A DNA stretch of 64,000 nucleotides from Luteimonas saliphila. GTDB lineage: Bacteria > Pseudomonadota > Gammaproteobacteria > Xanthomonadales > Xanthomonadaceae. The stretch covers positions 39,777 through 103,776 of the forward strand of contig NZ_JAETWA010000013.1 of NCBI RefSeq assembly GCF_016774335.1, given 5' to 3'. Each line of letters starts with the position of its first letter. Within the stretch, counting starts at the first letter, position 1. The position numbers and the translations under genes were made by a program. Shown one piece after another: positions 29,036 through 37,104 of this stretch. Below the pieces are notes generated by a model. The model did no database searches. It saw nothing but the letters and a program-made list of their open reading frames with translations, and had not been told where the DNA came from.

Positions 29036-29581
29036 TCATTTCCCCGACGCCAGCTCCACCTTCGGCTTGCCGTCCTGCTGGCTGAACGCGAACGCGTAGG
29101 ACAATCGCAGCGCCACCGGCGTCTCCACCGCGTCCGCCTCGGCACAGGCATCCGCCACGGCGCGGCCGTCGGGCGTGCGGCAGACCAGTGCGGGGTCGTA
29201 GCGCCACAGGCGCACCGCCTGCGCGACAGCGTCGGCGAAGCGAGTGGCGTGCTGCGGCTCCGCCAGCGCGCGGCAGCTTTCGTCGCTGCGGGGGGACACG
29301 TCGGTAACGCTTCCCTCGCTGCCGATATCGACTTCCACGCACAGTTCCACCGGCGGCAGGCGCAGCGCCAGAACGTCCGCTGGATAGGCGGGCATCGGCG
29401 ACTCCAGCAACTGCGGGAAAACGAACGCCTGGCTGGCATCGAGCTGCATGCGCGCCGCGCCGGCGGGCGGAGGCATCAGCGCCACATCCACATTTGCCAC
29501 GGGCTCGGGCGGCTCGGCCGGCAACGTCCTGCAGCCGGTGGCGCAGGCCAGGCCGAGGAACATCAGCAGGTGGGCGCGCAT
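29036..29581 (-). CDS. Lipoprotein with TonB-C-like domain
   Basis: Protein of 181 residues with a lipoprotein signal (LACATGC, Cys17). From about residue 60 the sequence PMPAYPADVLALRLPPVELCVEVDIGSEGSVTDVS and later FADAVAQAVRLWRYDPALVC resembles the TonB C-terminal fold (YP-x-A, strand with GxV, and W-x-Y-x-P). It lacks a TonB-type membrane anchor and Pro-rich spanner, so it is not a classical energy transducer. The start is set at the signal peptide Met; 34 in-frame codons upstream overlap the neighbour. It follows the propeller gene by 38 bp, so they are probably co-transcribed. Role unknown. Confidence 0.75.
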   Translation of the reverse strand: MRAHLLMFLGLACATGCRTLPAEPPEPVANVDVALMPPPAGAARMQLDASQAFVFPQLLESPMPAYPADVLALRLPPVELCVEVDIGSEGSVTDVSPRSDESCRALAEPQHATRFADAVAQAVRLWRYDPALVCRTPDGRAVADACAEADAVETPVALRLSYAFAFSQQDGKPKVELASGK

Positions 29582-29619
29582 TCTGTATCTCCGTCCATGG
29601 TGCGAGGTCTCCGTCGCCG

Positions 29620-30624
29620 CTACGGCACGATTCCCAGGGCGTCGGGCTGGCGCCCGGTCGCCCAGAAGTCGAGCACGCGCCACTCGTCGGCGTCGATGAC
29701 GGCGATGCGGTCGGCGCCACTGATCGCGACATAGATGCGCGGCCGCGCGGGATCGGCGATCACGCCGATCGGCATCGGACCCTGGCCGAGCATGCTCTGC
29801 CCGGTCTCCGCGCCTTCGGGCTGCAGCGCGACCGTGGCCACCAGGCGGTGGTCGGTGGCGTCGAACACGCTCATGCTCCCGGACATGGCGTTGGTCACCA
29901 GCGCATGGCGGCCGTCGGGCGTGAACACGACGCGGATCGGAAAGCCCTTGCTCGGGAGCGTCGCGATCGTCTCCAGCGTGTCCGGATCGTGCACGGTCAC
30001 CGTGTCCTCGGCGCGGTTGGTCACCCAGACCCGGCCGTCGGGCGCGACCTCGATGCCTTCGGCGCCGTCGCCCGCCGGAACCTCATGCGTCTTGCGGCCG
30101 GTGGCGAGGTCGATGCGCGCCACCGTACCGGCGGCGATCTTGCTGACGTACGCGGTCTCGCCATCGCCCGCCAGCGCGACCATGTGGCCGACGCCGTCGC
30201 CCACCTCGATCGCCTGCGCCACTTCGCCGGCCTCCAGATCCACGCGCAGCAGCGAGCGGCTCTGCTCGGTGGTCACCAGTGCGTGTCCATCGGCCAGCAG
30301 GCGGATGCCATGCGGGCGGGCGTGTCGGCCCATGTCGATCGAGCGCAGCACCTTGCCTGCGCCCGGATCGAGCACGGTCAGCGAGTGGCCGGCCTGCTGG
30401 TGCCCGTAGTCGGTGACGACGGCGAGGCGGCCATCGGGCGACACGGCGATCTCGTGCGGCCCCTGCCCGCTGGCGATCTCGCCCAGGCGGCGACCGTCCT
30501 CCAGCGACAGGCGCCAGACGGTGTCGTCGCTCTTGTTGCCGACCAGCAGCGTGCCCTGGGCAAGCGCCGCCACACACGCCAGGCAGAGCGACAGTCCCAG
30601 CAGAAACAATGTGAATCGCTTCAT
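29620..30624 (-). CDS. Secreted YncE-like beta-propeller protein
   Basis: Protein of 334 residues with a cleavable signal peptide (MKRFTLFLLGLSLCLACVAALA). The mature part has about seven repeats of the pattern G-x-x-P-H-x-I-x-V-x-P-D-G-R (for example GPHEIAVSPDGRLAVVTD and AEGIEVAPDGRVWVTN), as in the YVTN/NHL-type propellers YncE and related lactonase-like folds. No catalytic residues are evident. It starts 93 bp after moaE and precedes the TonB-C-like lipoprotein. Members of this family can bind DNA, metals or cofactors or have no known ligand, so the function is left open. Confidence 0.82.
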   Translation of the reverse strand: MKRFTLFLLGLSLCLACVAALAQGTLLVGNKSDDTVWRLSLEDGRRLGEIASGQGPHEIAVSPDGRLAVVTDYGHQQAGHSLTVLDPGAGKVLRSIDMGRHARPHGIRLLADGHALVTTEQSRSLLRVDLEAGEVAQAIEVGDGVGHMVALAGDGETAYVSKIAAGTVARIDLATGRKTHEVPAGDGAEGIEVAPDGRVWVTNRAEDTVTVHDPDTLETIATLPSKGFPIRVVFTPDGRHALVTNAMSGSMSVFDATDHRLVATVALQPEGAETGQSMLGQGPMPIGVIADPARPRIYVAISGADRIAVIDADEWRVLDFWATGRQPDALGIVP

Positions 30625-30717
30625 GACAACCTCTGCGTAGCCAACGACATGGAATGGACCGGGGAGCAACGAACTCTGCGGAACGGCTGCCCGCTACCGC
30701 TGCCCGTGGCGACGGTG

Positions 30718-31161
30718 TCAGCCCCCGGAGTCTGTGGGATGAGTTTGGCGCGGATGCAGCCAGTCCGACCTGCCATCGGTATAGCGCTCGTGCTTCCAGA
30801 TCGGCACCCGGGATTTCACCTCGTCGATGATCCAGCGGCATGTGTCGAAGGCCGCGTCGCGGTGCGCGGCGCTCACGCCGACCCAGACCGCGAGCTCGCC
30901 GATCGGCAGGTCGCCCACGCGGTGCACGCAGCACGCATCGAGCGCACCGAATTTTTCCAGCGCCTCGAGCACGATGCGCTCGCCTTCGGCTTCGGCGAGC
31001 GCGACATAGGCTTCGTAGCGCAGCCCGTCCACCGGGCGGCCGTCGTTGTGGTTGCGCACCCAGCCTTCGAAGGCGGCGAACGCGCCTGCGCGTTCGTGCA
31101 GCAGGCGCGCGCGCAGCGGCGCGATGTCGATCGGTTCGGCGGCGATGCCGAAACGGTTCAC
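30718..31161 (-). CDS. moaE: Molybdopterin synthase catalytic subunit MoaE
   Basis: Large subunit of molybdopterin synthase, which inserts sulfur into precursor Z. From GTG 31161 it has 147 residues, the family length. GAFAAFEGWVRNHNDGRPVDGLRYEAY, CVHRVGDLPIGELAVWVGVSAAHR and the active-site Lys in VKSRVPIWKHE are intact. A GTG at 31215 would add 18 residues; the family normally begins close to RFGIAAEPIDI, so I took the shorter form. It lies 93 bp after moaD. Confidence 0.94.
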   Translation of the reverse strand: MNRFGIAAEPIDIAPLRARLLHERAGAFAAFEGWVRNHNDGRPVDGLRYEAYVALAEAEGERIVLEALEKFGALDACCVHRVGDLPIGELAVWVGVSAAHRDAAFDTCRWIIDEVKSRVPIWKHERYTDGRSDWLHPRQTHPTDSGG

Positions 31162-31254
31162 CGCCGAGGCTCCGGCAATGCGCGGCGCGGATCCATCATC
31201 CCGGCCCGCCCGCACGCGTGCGGCCGACGAGGCGCCCGCAACGCCGGCCCGGGG

Positions 31255-31497
31255 CTAGCCACCCGACACCGGTGGAATGAAGGCGACCTCGGTCCCGTCG
31301 CGAACCGCGTCCGTCCAGGCGGCGAACGCGCCGTCCACCGCGACGCGCAGATGCGCCAACGGCAGCACGAAGCCGTGGCGCAGGCGCGTTTCCTCGTACA
31401 GCGCCGCCAGGTCGGGCGCAGCGGACTCCAGCGTTTCCGATGCGGCGCCGGCCGCATCGCGCAGGCTGGCGAAATAGAGTAGCGTGACCCGCGCCAT
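31255..31497 (-). CDS. moaD: Molybdopterin synthase sulfur carrier subunit MoaD
   Basis: Ubiquitin-like sulfur carrier of 80 residues ending in the required Gly-Gly (PPVSGG), which becomes a thiocarboxylate. LLYFASLRDAAGAASETLE and VAVDGAFAAWTDAVRDGTEVAFIPPVSGG match the family. The ATG shares one base with the moaC stop (TGATG), which suggests coupled translation. Confidence 0.93.
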   Translation of the reverse strand: MARVTLLYFASLRDAAGAASETLESAAPDLAALYEETRLRHGFVLPLAHLRVAVDGAFAAWTDAVRDGTEVAFIPPVSGG

Positions 31498-31985
31498 CAG
31501 CCCACCTTCCCGACATCGCGCTTGCCGCCGCGCTTGCCGACCAGCTTCGCCGGGCCGATCACGATGGCATGGGAGAGGGCCTTGCACATGTCGTACACCG
31601 TCAACGCGGCCACGGTGGCGCCGGTGAGCGCCTCCATCTCCACACCGGTGCGATGGGTGGTCGTGACCAGGCATTCGATCCGCAGTTCGCGCTCGCCGCG
31701 CCAGTCGATCGCGATGCGCACGCCTTCGATCGGCAGCGGGTGGCAGAACGGGATCAGTTCGTGGGTGCGCTTGACCGCCATCGTGCCGGCGATCACGGCA
31801 GTGTCGACGATCCCGCCCTTGGCGCTGCGCAGGCCGGACGCGTGCAGTTGCGCGGCGACGTCCGCGGGAAAGCGCACGCGGCATTCGGCGAGCGCGCGGC
31901 GCGTGGTCACCGGCTTGGCGGACACATCGACCATGGCCGGCCGGCCGTCGGCATCGAGGTGGGTCAACTGCGCTCTCGCTGCCAT
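31497..31985 (-). CDS. moaC: Cyclic pyranopterin monophosphate synthase MoaC
   Basis: Second enzyme of molybdenum cofactor synthesis; 162 residues. [53 protein letters not shown] and [22 protein letters not shown] hold the substrate and catalytic residues (Lys and Asp in the DMCKA motif). ATG 31985 is chosen from family length; a GTG four codons upstream overlaps the preceding stop. Confidence 0.95.
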   Translation of the reverse strand: MAARAQLTHLDADGRPAMVDVSAKPVTTRRALAECRVRFPADVAAQLHASGLRSAKGGIVDTAVIAGTMAVKRTHELIPFCHPLPIEGVRIAIDWRGERELRIECLVTTTHRTGVEMEALTGATVAALTVYDMCKALSHAIVIGPAKLVGKRGGKRDVGKVG

Positions 31986-31993
31986 CGCTGTCT

Positions 31994-32392
31994 TCACTTC
32001 CGGGCGGACTTCGCCAGTGCGGTCGGATCGCCATGCGCGGCGTTCAGCTCGATCGCCGCCGAGACAAGCCGGCGCACCGTCTCCCGGGAAATCTTATCGC
32101 CTTCGCACAGCGCCAGGGTCGCCATCTCGTACTTTCCGCCGGGCCTGAGCCGCGATTCGATATCGCGCAGGCGCTGCCCGCGCCAGAAACCGAAGAGCAT
32201 GCGCGCATCCTCTGCGCGGATCAGGTAAGCAGGCCCGTTCGCCGAGTAGACCAGGTGCCCCCAACGGATGCGTTCCTCGACTTGCGCCGGCTCGAGCGCG
32301 ATCGCCCGCAAGCGCGATACCAGCGCAAGCCGCCAGCCGTCGAGTGCGGCGACATAGGCGTCGGGACTGGCCGCAGGCAACGCCCTTCTCAT
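31994..32392 (-). CDS. DUF1801 domain protein
   Basis: Protein of 132 residues related to the DUF1801/YdhG fold ([24 protein letters not shown], then [13 protein letters not shown] and [16 protein letters not shown]). The start ATG 32392 has GAGG at the right distance; a TTG at 32401 overlaps the moaA stop but is less likely. It is embedded between moaA and moaC, 5 bp after the former and 8 bp before the latter, so it is surely co-transcribed with the molybdopterin genes. Its role in that pathway is not known, and DUF1801 proteins elsewhere are not tied to it. Confidence 0.82.
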   Translation of the reverse strand: MRRALPAASPDAYVAALDGWRLALVSRLRAIALEPAQVEERIRWGHLVYSANGPAYLIRAEDARMLFGFWRGQRLRDIESRLRPGGKYEMATLALCEGDKISRETVRRLVSAAIELNAAHGDPTALAKSARK

Positions 32393-32397
32393 CGGCC

Positions 32398-33420
32398 TCA
32401 ACCACCCACCAGGAACATTTCCACGTGGCGGCGCGAGGCCTGCGCGCTGCCACGCAGTTCACTGTAACGGTCCGCGCGCGCCGTCCACAAACCCGCGAGG
32501 CGCTCGGCCACGGCGAACTCGCCCTGCGCCAGCGTCGGGCGCAGATCGACACCATCGGCCGAGAACAGGCAGGTATGGAGGCGCCCGTCCGCCGAAACCC
32601 GGGCGCGGTGGCAGTCGCCACAGAACGGCGCGGTGACCGAACTGACGAAACCGACTTCGCCGCCGCCATCGACGAACGCGTGGCGCTGCGCCACCTCGCC
32701 GCGGTAGTTGGCGTCGAGCGCCTGTAGCGGCCAGCGGGCGTGGATTCGGTCGCGCAGCTCCGCCGACGGCACCACCCGTTCGCGTCGCCAGCCGTTGCAT
32801 GTGCCTACGTCCATGTATTCGATGAAGCGCACGACGTGCCCGCTGCCGCGGAAATATTCGATCAGCGCAAGCGCGGCATCGTCGTTGACGCCGCGCTGCA
32901 CGACGCAGTTGATCTTGAGCCGACGGAAACCGGCCGTCTCGGCGGCCGCGATCCCGGCCAGCACATCGGCCACCTCGCCACGCCCGCCCGACAACGCGTG
33001 GAACAGCGCCGGGTCCAGGGCATCCAGACTGACCGTGATGCGGCGCAGCCCGGCCTCGTGCAGCGCATGGGCGTGGCGCGCGAGCAGCGCGCCGTTGGTG
33101 GTCATCGCCAGGTCGTCGATGCCGCCGATGCGCGCCAGCCGCGCCACCAGCGCGGGCAGGCCCTTGCGCAGCAGCGGCTCGCCGCCGGTGATGCGAAGTT
33201 TCGTCACTCCCACGCGCGCGGCCCCGCGTGCCAGCGCCTCGATTTCGTCGAACGTCATCCGCCCCGCCGCGTCGAAGCCGTAGTCGTCGGGCACCCGGTC
33301 GGCCGGCATGCAGTAGCCGCAGCGGAAGTTGCAGGCCTCGATCACCGACAGCCGCAGGTCGCGCAAGGGCCGGCCCATCCGGTCCAGCGGCGCCGACAGG
33401 ACTTGCGGCTGCGCGTTCAT
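32398..33420 (-). CDS. moaA: GTP 3',8-cyclase MoaA
   Basis: Radical SAM enzyme starting molybdopterin synthesis from GTP; 340 residues. The N-terminal cluster motif is CNFRCGYC (Cys30, Cys34, Cys37) and the C-terminal cluster is FCGDCHRARVSADGRLHTCLF. The C-terminus ends FLVGG, keeping the conserved Gly-Gly needed for activity. ATG overlaps the upstream MBL gene stop as ATGA. Upstream frame to 33699 is inside the MBL gene and rejected. Confidence 0.96.
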   Translation of the reverse strand: MNAQPQVLSAPLDRMGRPLRDLRLSVIEACNFRCGYCMPADRVPDDYGFDAAGRMTFDEIEALARGAARVGVTKLRITGGEPLLRKGLPALVARLARIGGIDDLAMTTNGALLARHAHALHEAGLRRITVSLDALDPALFHALSGGRGEVADVLAGIAAAETAGFRRLKINCVVQRGVNDDAALALIEYFRGSGHVVRFIEYMDVGTCNGWRRERVVPSAELRDRIHARWPLQALDANYRGEVAQRHAFVDGGGEVGFVSSVTAPFCGDCHRARVSADGRLHTCLFSADGVDLRPTLAQGEFAVAERLAGLWTARADRYSELRGSAQASRRHVEMFLVGG

Positions 33421-34172
33421 GCCACGTCGCCGGGTGGCGCAAGCGGCGCTTCGAGCGGGAACGCTTGGCCCATGCGTGCCACGAGGTAACCACGCGCGGC
33501 AAGCGCGTCGCCATCGGCCGCGGAGGCGTAGTGGTAGAGCACGCAACGCGCCAGCACGGCAGGCTCGTATTCGCGCTCGAGGTCGGCGATGCCGCTGTGC
33601 GAGGGATTGCCGTACAGTCCGCAGTCGTGGGCGATCAGTTCGCCGGCGTCGGCATGCCGACGCAACTGGTCGGGGATCGGACGGGTGTCGCCGCTCCACA
33701 CCACGCTGCCCGGCAGCCGCAGGCCGAACGCGGTCCCGGGCCAGTGATGGCGCGCCGGGAACACCTCAAGCCGCTGCCCGTCGTGCCAGAACGCGTCGCC
33801 CACCGGCACGAGATGGAACGCATCCCAGAAGTTGGCGCCGCCCTCGGCCAGGACGTTCGGATACGCGCCCACCCGCTGGTGCAGCAGCGGCACCACTCCG
33901 GCCGGCACGTAGACCGGCATGCGGCCACGGCGGGCGGCGTCGAAGTAGCCGGAGACGAACAGCCGCTCGAACCCGCCGACATGGTCGAGATGGGTGTGGG
34001 TGACGAACAGCGCGCGCGGCGGCTCGCCGTACTGCGCCAGGCAGGCGCTGAGGCCTTCGCTGCCGCAATCGATGGTGAGCCACGGCGCGCCGTCGCGCTC
34101 GATGGTGGCCATCGGCGAGCCGAGCTCGGTCGCCGAGGCATTGCCCACGCCGTGGAAGCGCAAGGACCACAT
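33417..34172 (-). CDS. MBL-fold metallohydrolase
   Basis: Metallo-beta-lactamase fold protein of 251 residues. The metal motif is THTHLDHVGG; further metal ligands occur in SGDTRPI and the C-terminal CVLYHYA region. The start MWSLRFHGVGNASATELGS resembles RNase Z/arylsulfatase-like members. It ends in ATGA overlap with moaA and follows kdkA by 61 bp. Its substrate cannot be told from sequence; position suggests co-expression with molybdopterin genes, not necessarily a shared pathway. Confidence 0.85.
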   Translation of the reverse strand: MWSLRFHGVGNASATELGSPMATIERDGAPWLTIDCGSEGLSACLAQYGEPPRALFVTHTHLDHVGGFERLFVSGYFDAARRGRMPVYVPAGVVPLLHQRVGAYPNVLAEGGANFWDAFHLVPVGDAFWHDGQRLEVFPARHHWPGTAFGLRLPGSVVWSGDTRPIPDQLRRHADAGELIAHDCGLYGNPSHSGIADLEREYEPAVLARCVLYHYASAADGDALAARGYLVARMGQAFPLEAPLAPPGDVA

Positions 34173-34233
34173 CAGCACGGCCCTGCCGATGCGGCGGCCG
34201 TGGACGCCATTCGATGCGCGTGCGCGATCACGG

Positions 34234-34992
34234 CTAGTTGCCCTTAGCCCAGCGTGCGTCGTAGGCCTTGCGCAGGCGCGCGAAGCCGGCGTCGACCGCG
34301 TCGCGGCGCCCGTCGCCACCCACCTTGTGCAGCGAACGCAGCAGCCGCTGCAGGTTGCGCTCGCGCCAGGCGGTATCGGGGATGTGCATGCGGCTGCGGT
34401 CGAAATCGATCATCCAGCCCTTGCCGGCCGGGTCGAAGAGCACGTTGTGCGCGTTCAGGTCGGCGTGGTCGAGGCCTTCGCGATGGAAGCGCGCGACCAG
34501 CCGCCCGGTGGTGTCCCACGGCGCGTCCGCGGGCGCGGCCAGCACCAGGTCGGCCAGCGACTGCACGTCCATCAGCCGCTCGACGATGATCCATGCGCGA
34601 TAGCTGAAACGGCTGCGCAGATAGCACGCGGCGACCGGCTGCGGCACCGGGCACTTGCGCCGCAGCAGTTCGCGCAGCAGCCGGAACTCGGCGAAGCCGC
34701 GGGTGCGGTTGGCGCCGCGCCACAGATAGCGGTCGCGGCTGACCTTCGCCGCGAGCCCGCCGCGCAGGTACTGGCGCAGCACGCAGGGGCCGTGGCTGGC
34801 CTCGACGAACCAGGCGCCGCCGCGGCCGCTGCCATCCACCTGGCGCGCACGCATGCCCCATTCCTGCGGGTCGAACCAGCGCGGGTCGACTTGCCGCAGT
34901 TGCGTCAAGTCGAACAGAATCGCCCCATACTCCCCGCTGCCACGATGATCGTGGAAGGGCGTCAGGCTCTCAGTGGCGTCGAACGCGGCCAT
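34234..34992 (-). CDS. kdkA: 3-deoxy-D-manno-octulosonic acid kinase
   Basis: Kdo kinase that phosphorylates the first Kdo of lipopolysaccharide, 252 residues. It has a small eukaryotic-like kinase fold: [24 protein letters not shown], the catalytic loop [12 protein letters not shown] and the metal-binding DFDRSRMH. KdkA occurs in bacteria with a single phosphorylated Kdo, such as Haemophilus and xanthomonads. The divergent neighbour is a heptosyltransferase-like gene with only 19 bp between start codons, fitting a shared LPS core role. Confidence 0.92.
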   Translation of the reverse strand: MAAFDATESLTPFHDHRGSGEYGAILFDLTQLRQVDPRWFDPQEWGMRARQVDGSGRGGAWFVEASHGPCVLRQYLRGGLAAKVSRDRYLWRGANRTRGFAEFRLLRELLRRKCPVPQPVAACYLRSRFSYRAWIIVERLMDVQSLADLVLAAPADAPWDTTGRLVARFHREGLDHADLNAHNVLFDPAGKGWMIDFDRSRMHIPDTAWRERNLQRLLRSLHKVGGDGRRDAVDAGFARLRKAYDARWAKGN

Positions 34993-35011
34993 CCAGCGAG
35001 TCTAACAAGCC

Positions 35012-36064
35012 GTGACGATCCCCCCCGCAGCCCCCCGCTCGATCTGCCTGCTGCGCCTGTCGGCGCTGGGCGACGTGACCCACGTGCTGCCGCTGGTGCA
35101 CACGCTGCGGGCCGCCTGGCCCGACGTCGCCCTGACCTGGGTGATCGGCAAGGGCGAGCAGCGCCTGCTGGAGGGGCTGCCCGGGGTCGAGTTCCTCGTC
35201 TACGACAAGAAGACCGGGCTGGCCGGCATGCGTGCCCTGCGCCGCTCCCTGCGCGGCCGCCGCTTCGACGCCCTGCTGCAGATGCAGGTGGCGGCGCGGG
35301 CGAACCTGCTGTCGGCCTTCGTCCCGGCGCGGCGGCGGATCGGCTACGACCGTGCGCGCTCGAAGGACCTGCACGGGCTGTTCGTGAACGAACGCATTCC
35401 CGACCGCCCCGGCATCCACGTGCTCGACGCGATCGGCAGCTTCTGCGAACCGCTGGGCCTGCGCCAGGACGCCGTGCGCTGGGAGATGCCGGTGCCCGAC
35501 GAGGCCCGCGCCTGGGCCCGCGCGCAGTGGCCGGACGATGGCGCGCCGACCCTGCTGGTCTCGCCCTGCTCCAGCCACGTGCGCCGCAACTGGTTCCCGG
35601 ACCGGCATGCCGCCCTCGCCGACCACGCCGCGCGCCAGGGCTGGCGGATCGTGCTGTGCGGCGGCCGCAGCGCGCTCGAGCGCGACACGGCCGATGCCAT
35701 CCTCGCGGCGATGCGCGCGCCGGCGCTGGACCTGGTCGGCAAGGACACGCTCAAGCAGTTGCCCGCCCTGCTTGAGCGCGCGGCGCTGGTGGTCACGCCC
35801 GATTCGGGCCCCATGCACATCGCCAATGCCATGGGAACGAAGGTGCTGGGGCTGCATGCGGCCAGCAACCCCGCGCGCAGCGGCCCGTATTCGGACCGTC
35901 GCTACTGCGTGGACCGCTACGACGACGCGGCCCGCCGATACCTCGGCAAACCCGCCACGGAACTCGCCTGGGGTACCAAGATCGAGTTCGACGGCGTCAT
36001 GGACCTGGTCACGGTCGACGACGCGATCGCCGCGTTCGAGCGCTACCGCAGCGACCATCGCTGA
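35012..36064 (+). CDS. GT9 glycosyltransferase, LPS heptosyltransferase-like
   Basis: Protein of 350 residues starting at GTG. ICLLRLSALGDVTHVLPLVHTLR at the N-terminus, SPCSSHVRRNWFPDRHAALAD in the middle and VVTPDSGPMHIANAMGTKVLGLHA near the C-terminus are the GT9 nucleotide-sugar binding and catalytic motifs, as in WaaC/RfaF-type heptosyltransferases. It probably adds heptose to Kdo-lipid A. It is divergent from kdkA by 19 bp. Whether it is heptosyltransferase I or a related GT9 cannot be decided here. Confidence 0.87.
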   Translation: MTIPPAAPRSICLLRLSALGDVTHVLPLVHTLRAAWPDVALTWVIGKGEQRLLEGLPGVEFLVYDKKTGLAGMRALRRSLRGRRFDALLQMQVAARANLLSAFVPARRRIGYDRARSKDLHGLFVNERIPDRPGIHVLDAIGSFCEPLGLRQDAVRWEMPVPDEARAWARAQWPDDGAPTLLVSPCSSHVRRNWFPDRHAALADHAARQGWRIVLCGGRSALERDTADAILAAMRAPALDLVGKDTLKQLPALLERAALVVTPDSGPMHIANAMGTKVLGLHAASNPARSGPYSDRRYCVDRYDDAARRYLGKPATELAWGTKIEFDGVMDLVTVDDAIAAFERYRSDHR

Positions 36065-36322
36065 GCCGCACGCGGCGCCCCTGCGGGCGTCCTCTCGCCC
36101 TCGGCAGTCACCAACGGCAACCGGCTTCACGCCACCATTTCGCGGTATTCGCGACGTGCGACTGCAACTACACGTGCAACGCGATTCTCCGACCCGCCTG
36201 TCCGGCACCCGATCCCGGGGGCGAGTCGGCGCCGACCGCCCCCGCAAGCCGGACACTGAAAATAACGCCTGTCTCCGCCCGCGCACCGGCGTAGCCGTTG
36301 CCGCGTCGCGACGCGCCGTCCC

Positions 36323-36730
36323 TCAGGCGCCAGAGCCGGCGCCGTAGTCCTGGTAGGACTTTTCCTCGACGTAGGCCGAGCCCAGCGCCAGGTTGATGTC
36401 CTTCTTGATCCGGGCGCGGGTGTCGTTCTCGAAGTACACGCTGCGCGCGAGCCGGACGAACTCCTCGTCGAAGGCCTGGGCCTTCTCCTTCAGGCGGATG
36501 TCGTCCTCAATCACCCACAGCCGCTCGTTGACCGCCTTGAGGTCGGCGCGCAGCCGGGCGATGTCGCCGGTGGCGGCCGGGTGCGCCATCCAGGTGTTCT
36601 CCAACGCGGCCAGCTCGTTGCGTACGTTCGCCAGCTTGGCCGGGTCCGACATGCGCTCGGACTTGATCTGCAGGATCGCGATCTTGTCGAGCAGTTCGCC
36701 GAACGAGACGGGCACGGAAATCTCGGACAT
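36323..36730 (-). CDS. DUF6165 family protein
   Basis: Cytosolic protein of 135 residues, mostly helical with charged heptads: SFGELLDKIAILQIKSERM, LANVRNELAALENTW and RLRADLKAVNERLWVIEDDIR, then EFVRLARSVYFENDTRARIKKDIN. This matches DUF6165, often found beside LPS or glycan genes. Start MSEISVPVSFG is preceded by GGAACCCCCTCC without a strong ribosome site. The 258-bp gap before it (36065-36322) shows nothing recognisable. Function unknown. Confidence 0.85.
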   Translation of the reverse strand: MSEISVPVSFGELLDKIAILQIKSERMSDPAKLANVRNELAALENTWMAHPAATGDIARLRADLKAVNERLWVIEDDIRLKEKAQAFDEEFVRLARSVYFENDTRARIKKDINLALGSAYVEEKSYQDYGAGSGA

Positions 36731-36778
36731 GGAGGGGGTTCCGGGGGGAATCGGGCCGACTAGTCTACCCGCCGCGCC

Positions 36779-36807
36779 TTGTCCACCGGCACCCCGGTCC
36801 GTATCAT
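36779..36807 (+). promoter_or_regulatory. Sigma-70 promoter of tRNA-Ser(CGA)
   Basis: TTGTCC (36779-36784) and TATCAT (36802-36807) with a 17-base spacer, ending about 47 bases before the tRNA. Good match to TTGACA-N17-TATAAT and the only such pair in the gap. Confidence 0.65.
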
Positions 36808-36854
36808 TGCGCCCCCCGGTGTCGAGCACCGGACCGCACGCGACACCAGGTTCC

Positions 36855-36945
36855 GGAGAGGTGGCAGAGCGGTTGAATGTACCTGACTCGAAATCAGGCA
36901 GGCGTTTATAGCGCCTCGGGGGTTCGAATCCCCCCCTCTCCGCCA
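36855..36945 (+). tRNA. tRNA-Ser(CGA)
   Basis: 91 nt including CCA. Acceptor GGAGAGG pairs with CCTCTCC. Anticodon arm CCTGA-CTCGAAA-TCAGG gives anticodon CGA (UCG codons). It has a long variable arm (GGCAGGCGTTTATAGCGCCTC) and the usual TTCGAAT T loop. A rho-independent terminator follows 12 bases later. Confidence 0.97.
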
Positions 36946-36957
36946 GATCTCTGAATA

Positions 36958-36990
36958 AGCCCTTGACCTCCAAGGGCTTTTTCTTTTTTT
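36958..36990 (+). terminator. Rho-independent terminator of tRNA-Ser(CGA)
   Basis: Stem AGCCCTTG / CAAGGGCT with loop ACCTC followed by TTTTTCTTTTTTT. Strong stem and T-run make this a confident terminator. Confidence 0.92.
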
Positions 36991-37104
36991 GGGCAAGTTC
37001 TCGACTGGCGGCGACGCAGGTCGGTGTCGCGACGATCACGCCGCGTCGGCACGCTGTGCGACGGCCCGGTCGTCGCGCCGGATCGCGGTCAGGCGCGGCG
37101 CTTG

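Noticed and set aside
36065..36322. A small gene in the 258-bp gap after the heptosyltransferase
   Set aside because: Frames present lack a plausible start, ribosome site or conserved motif.
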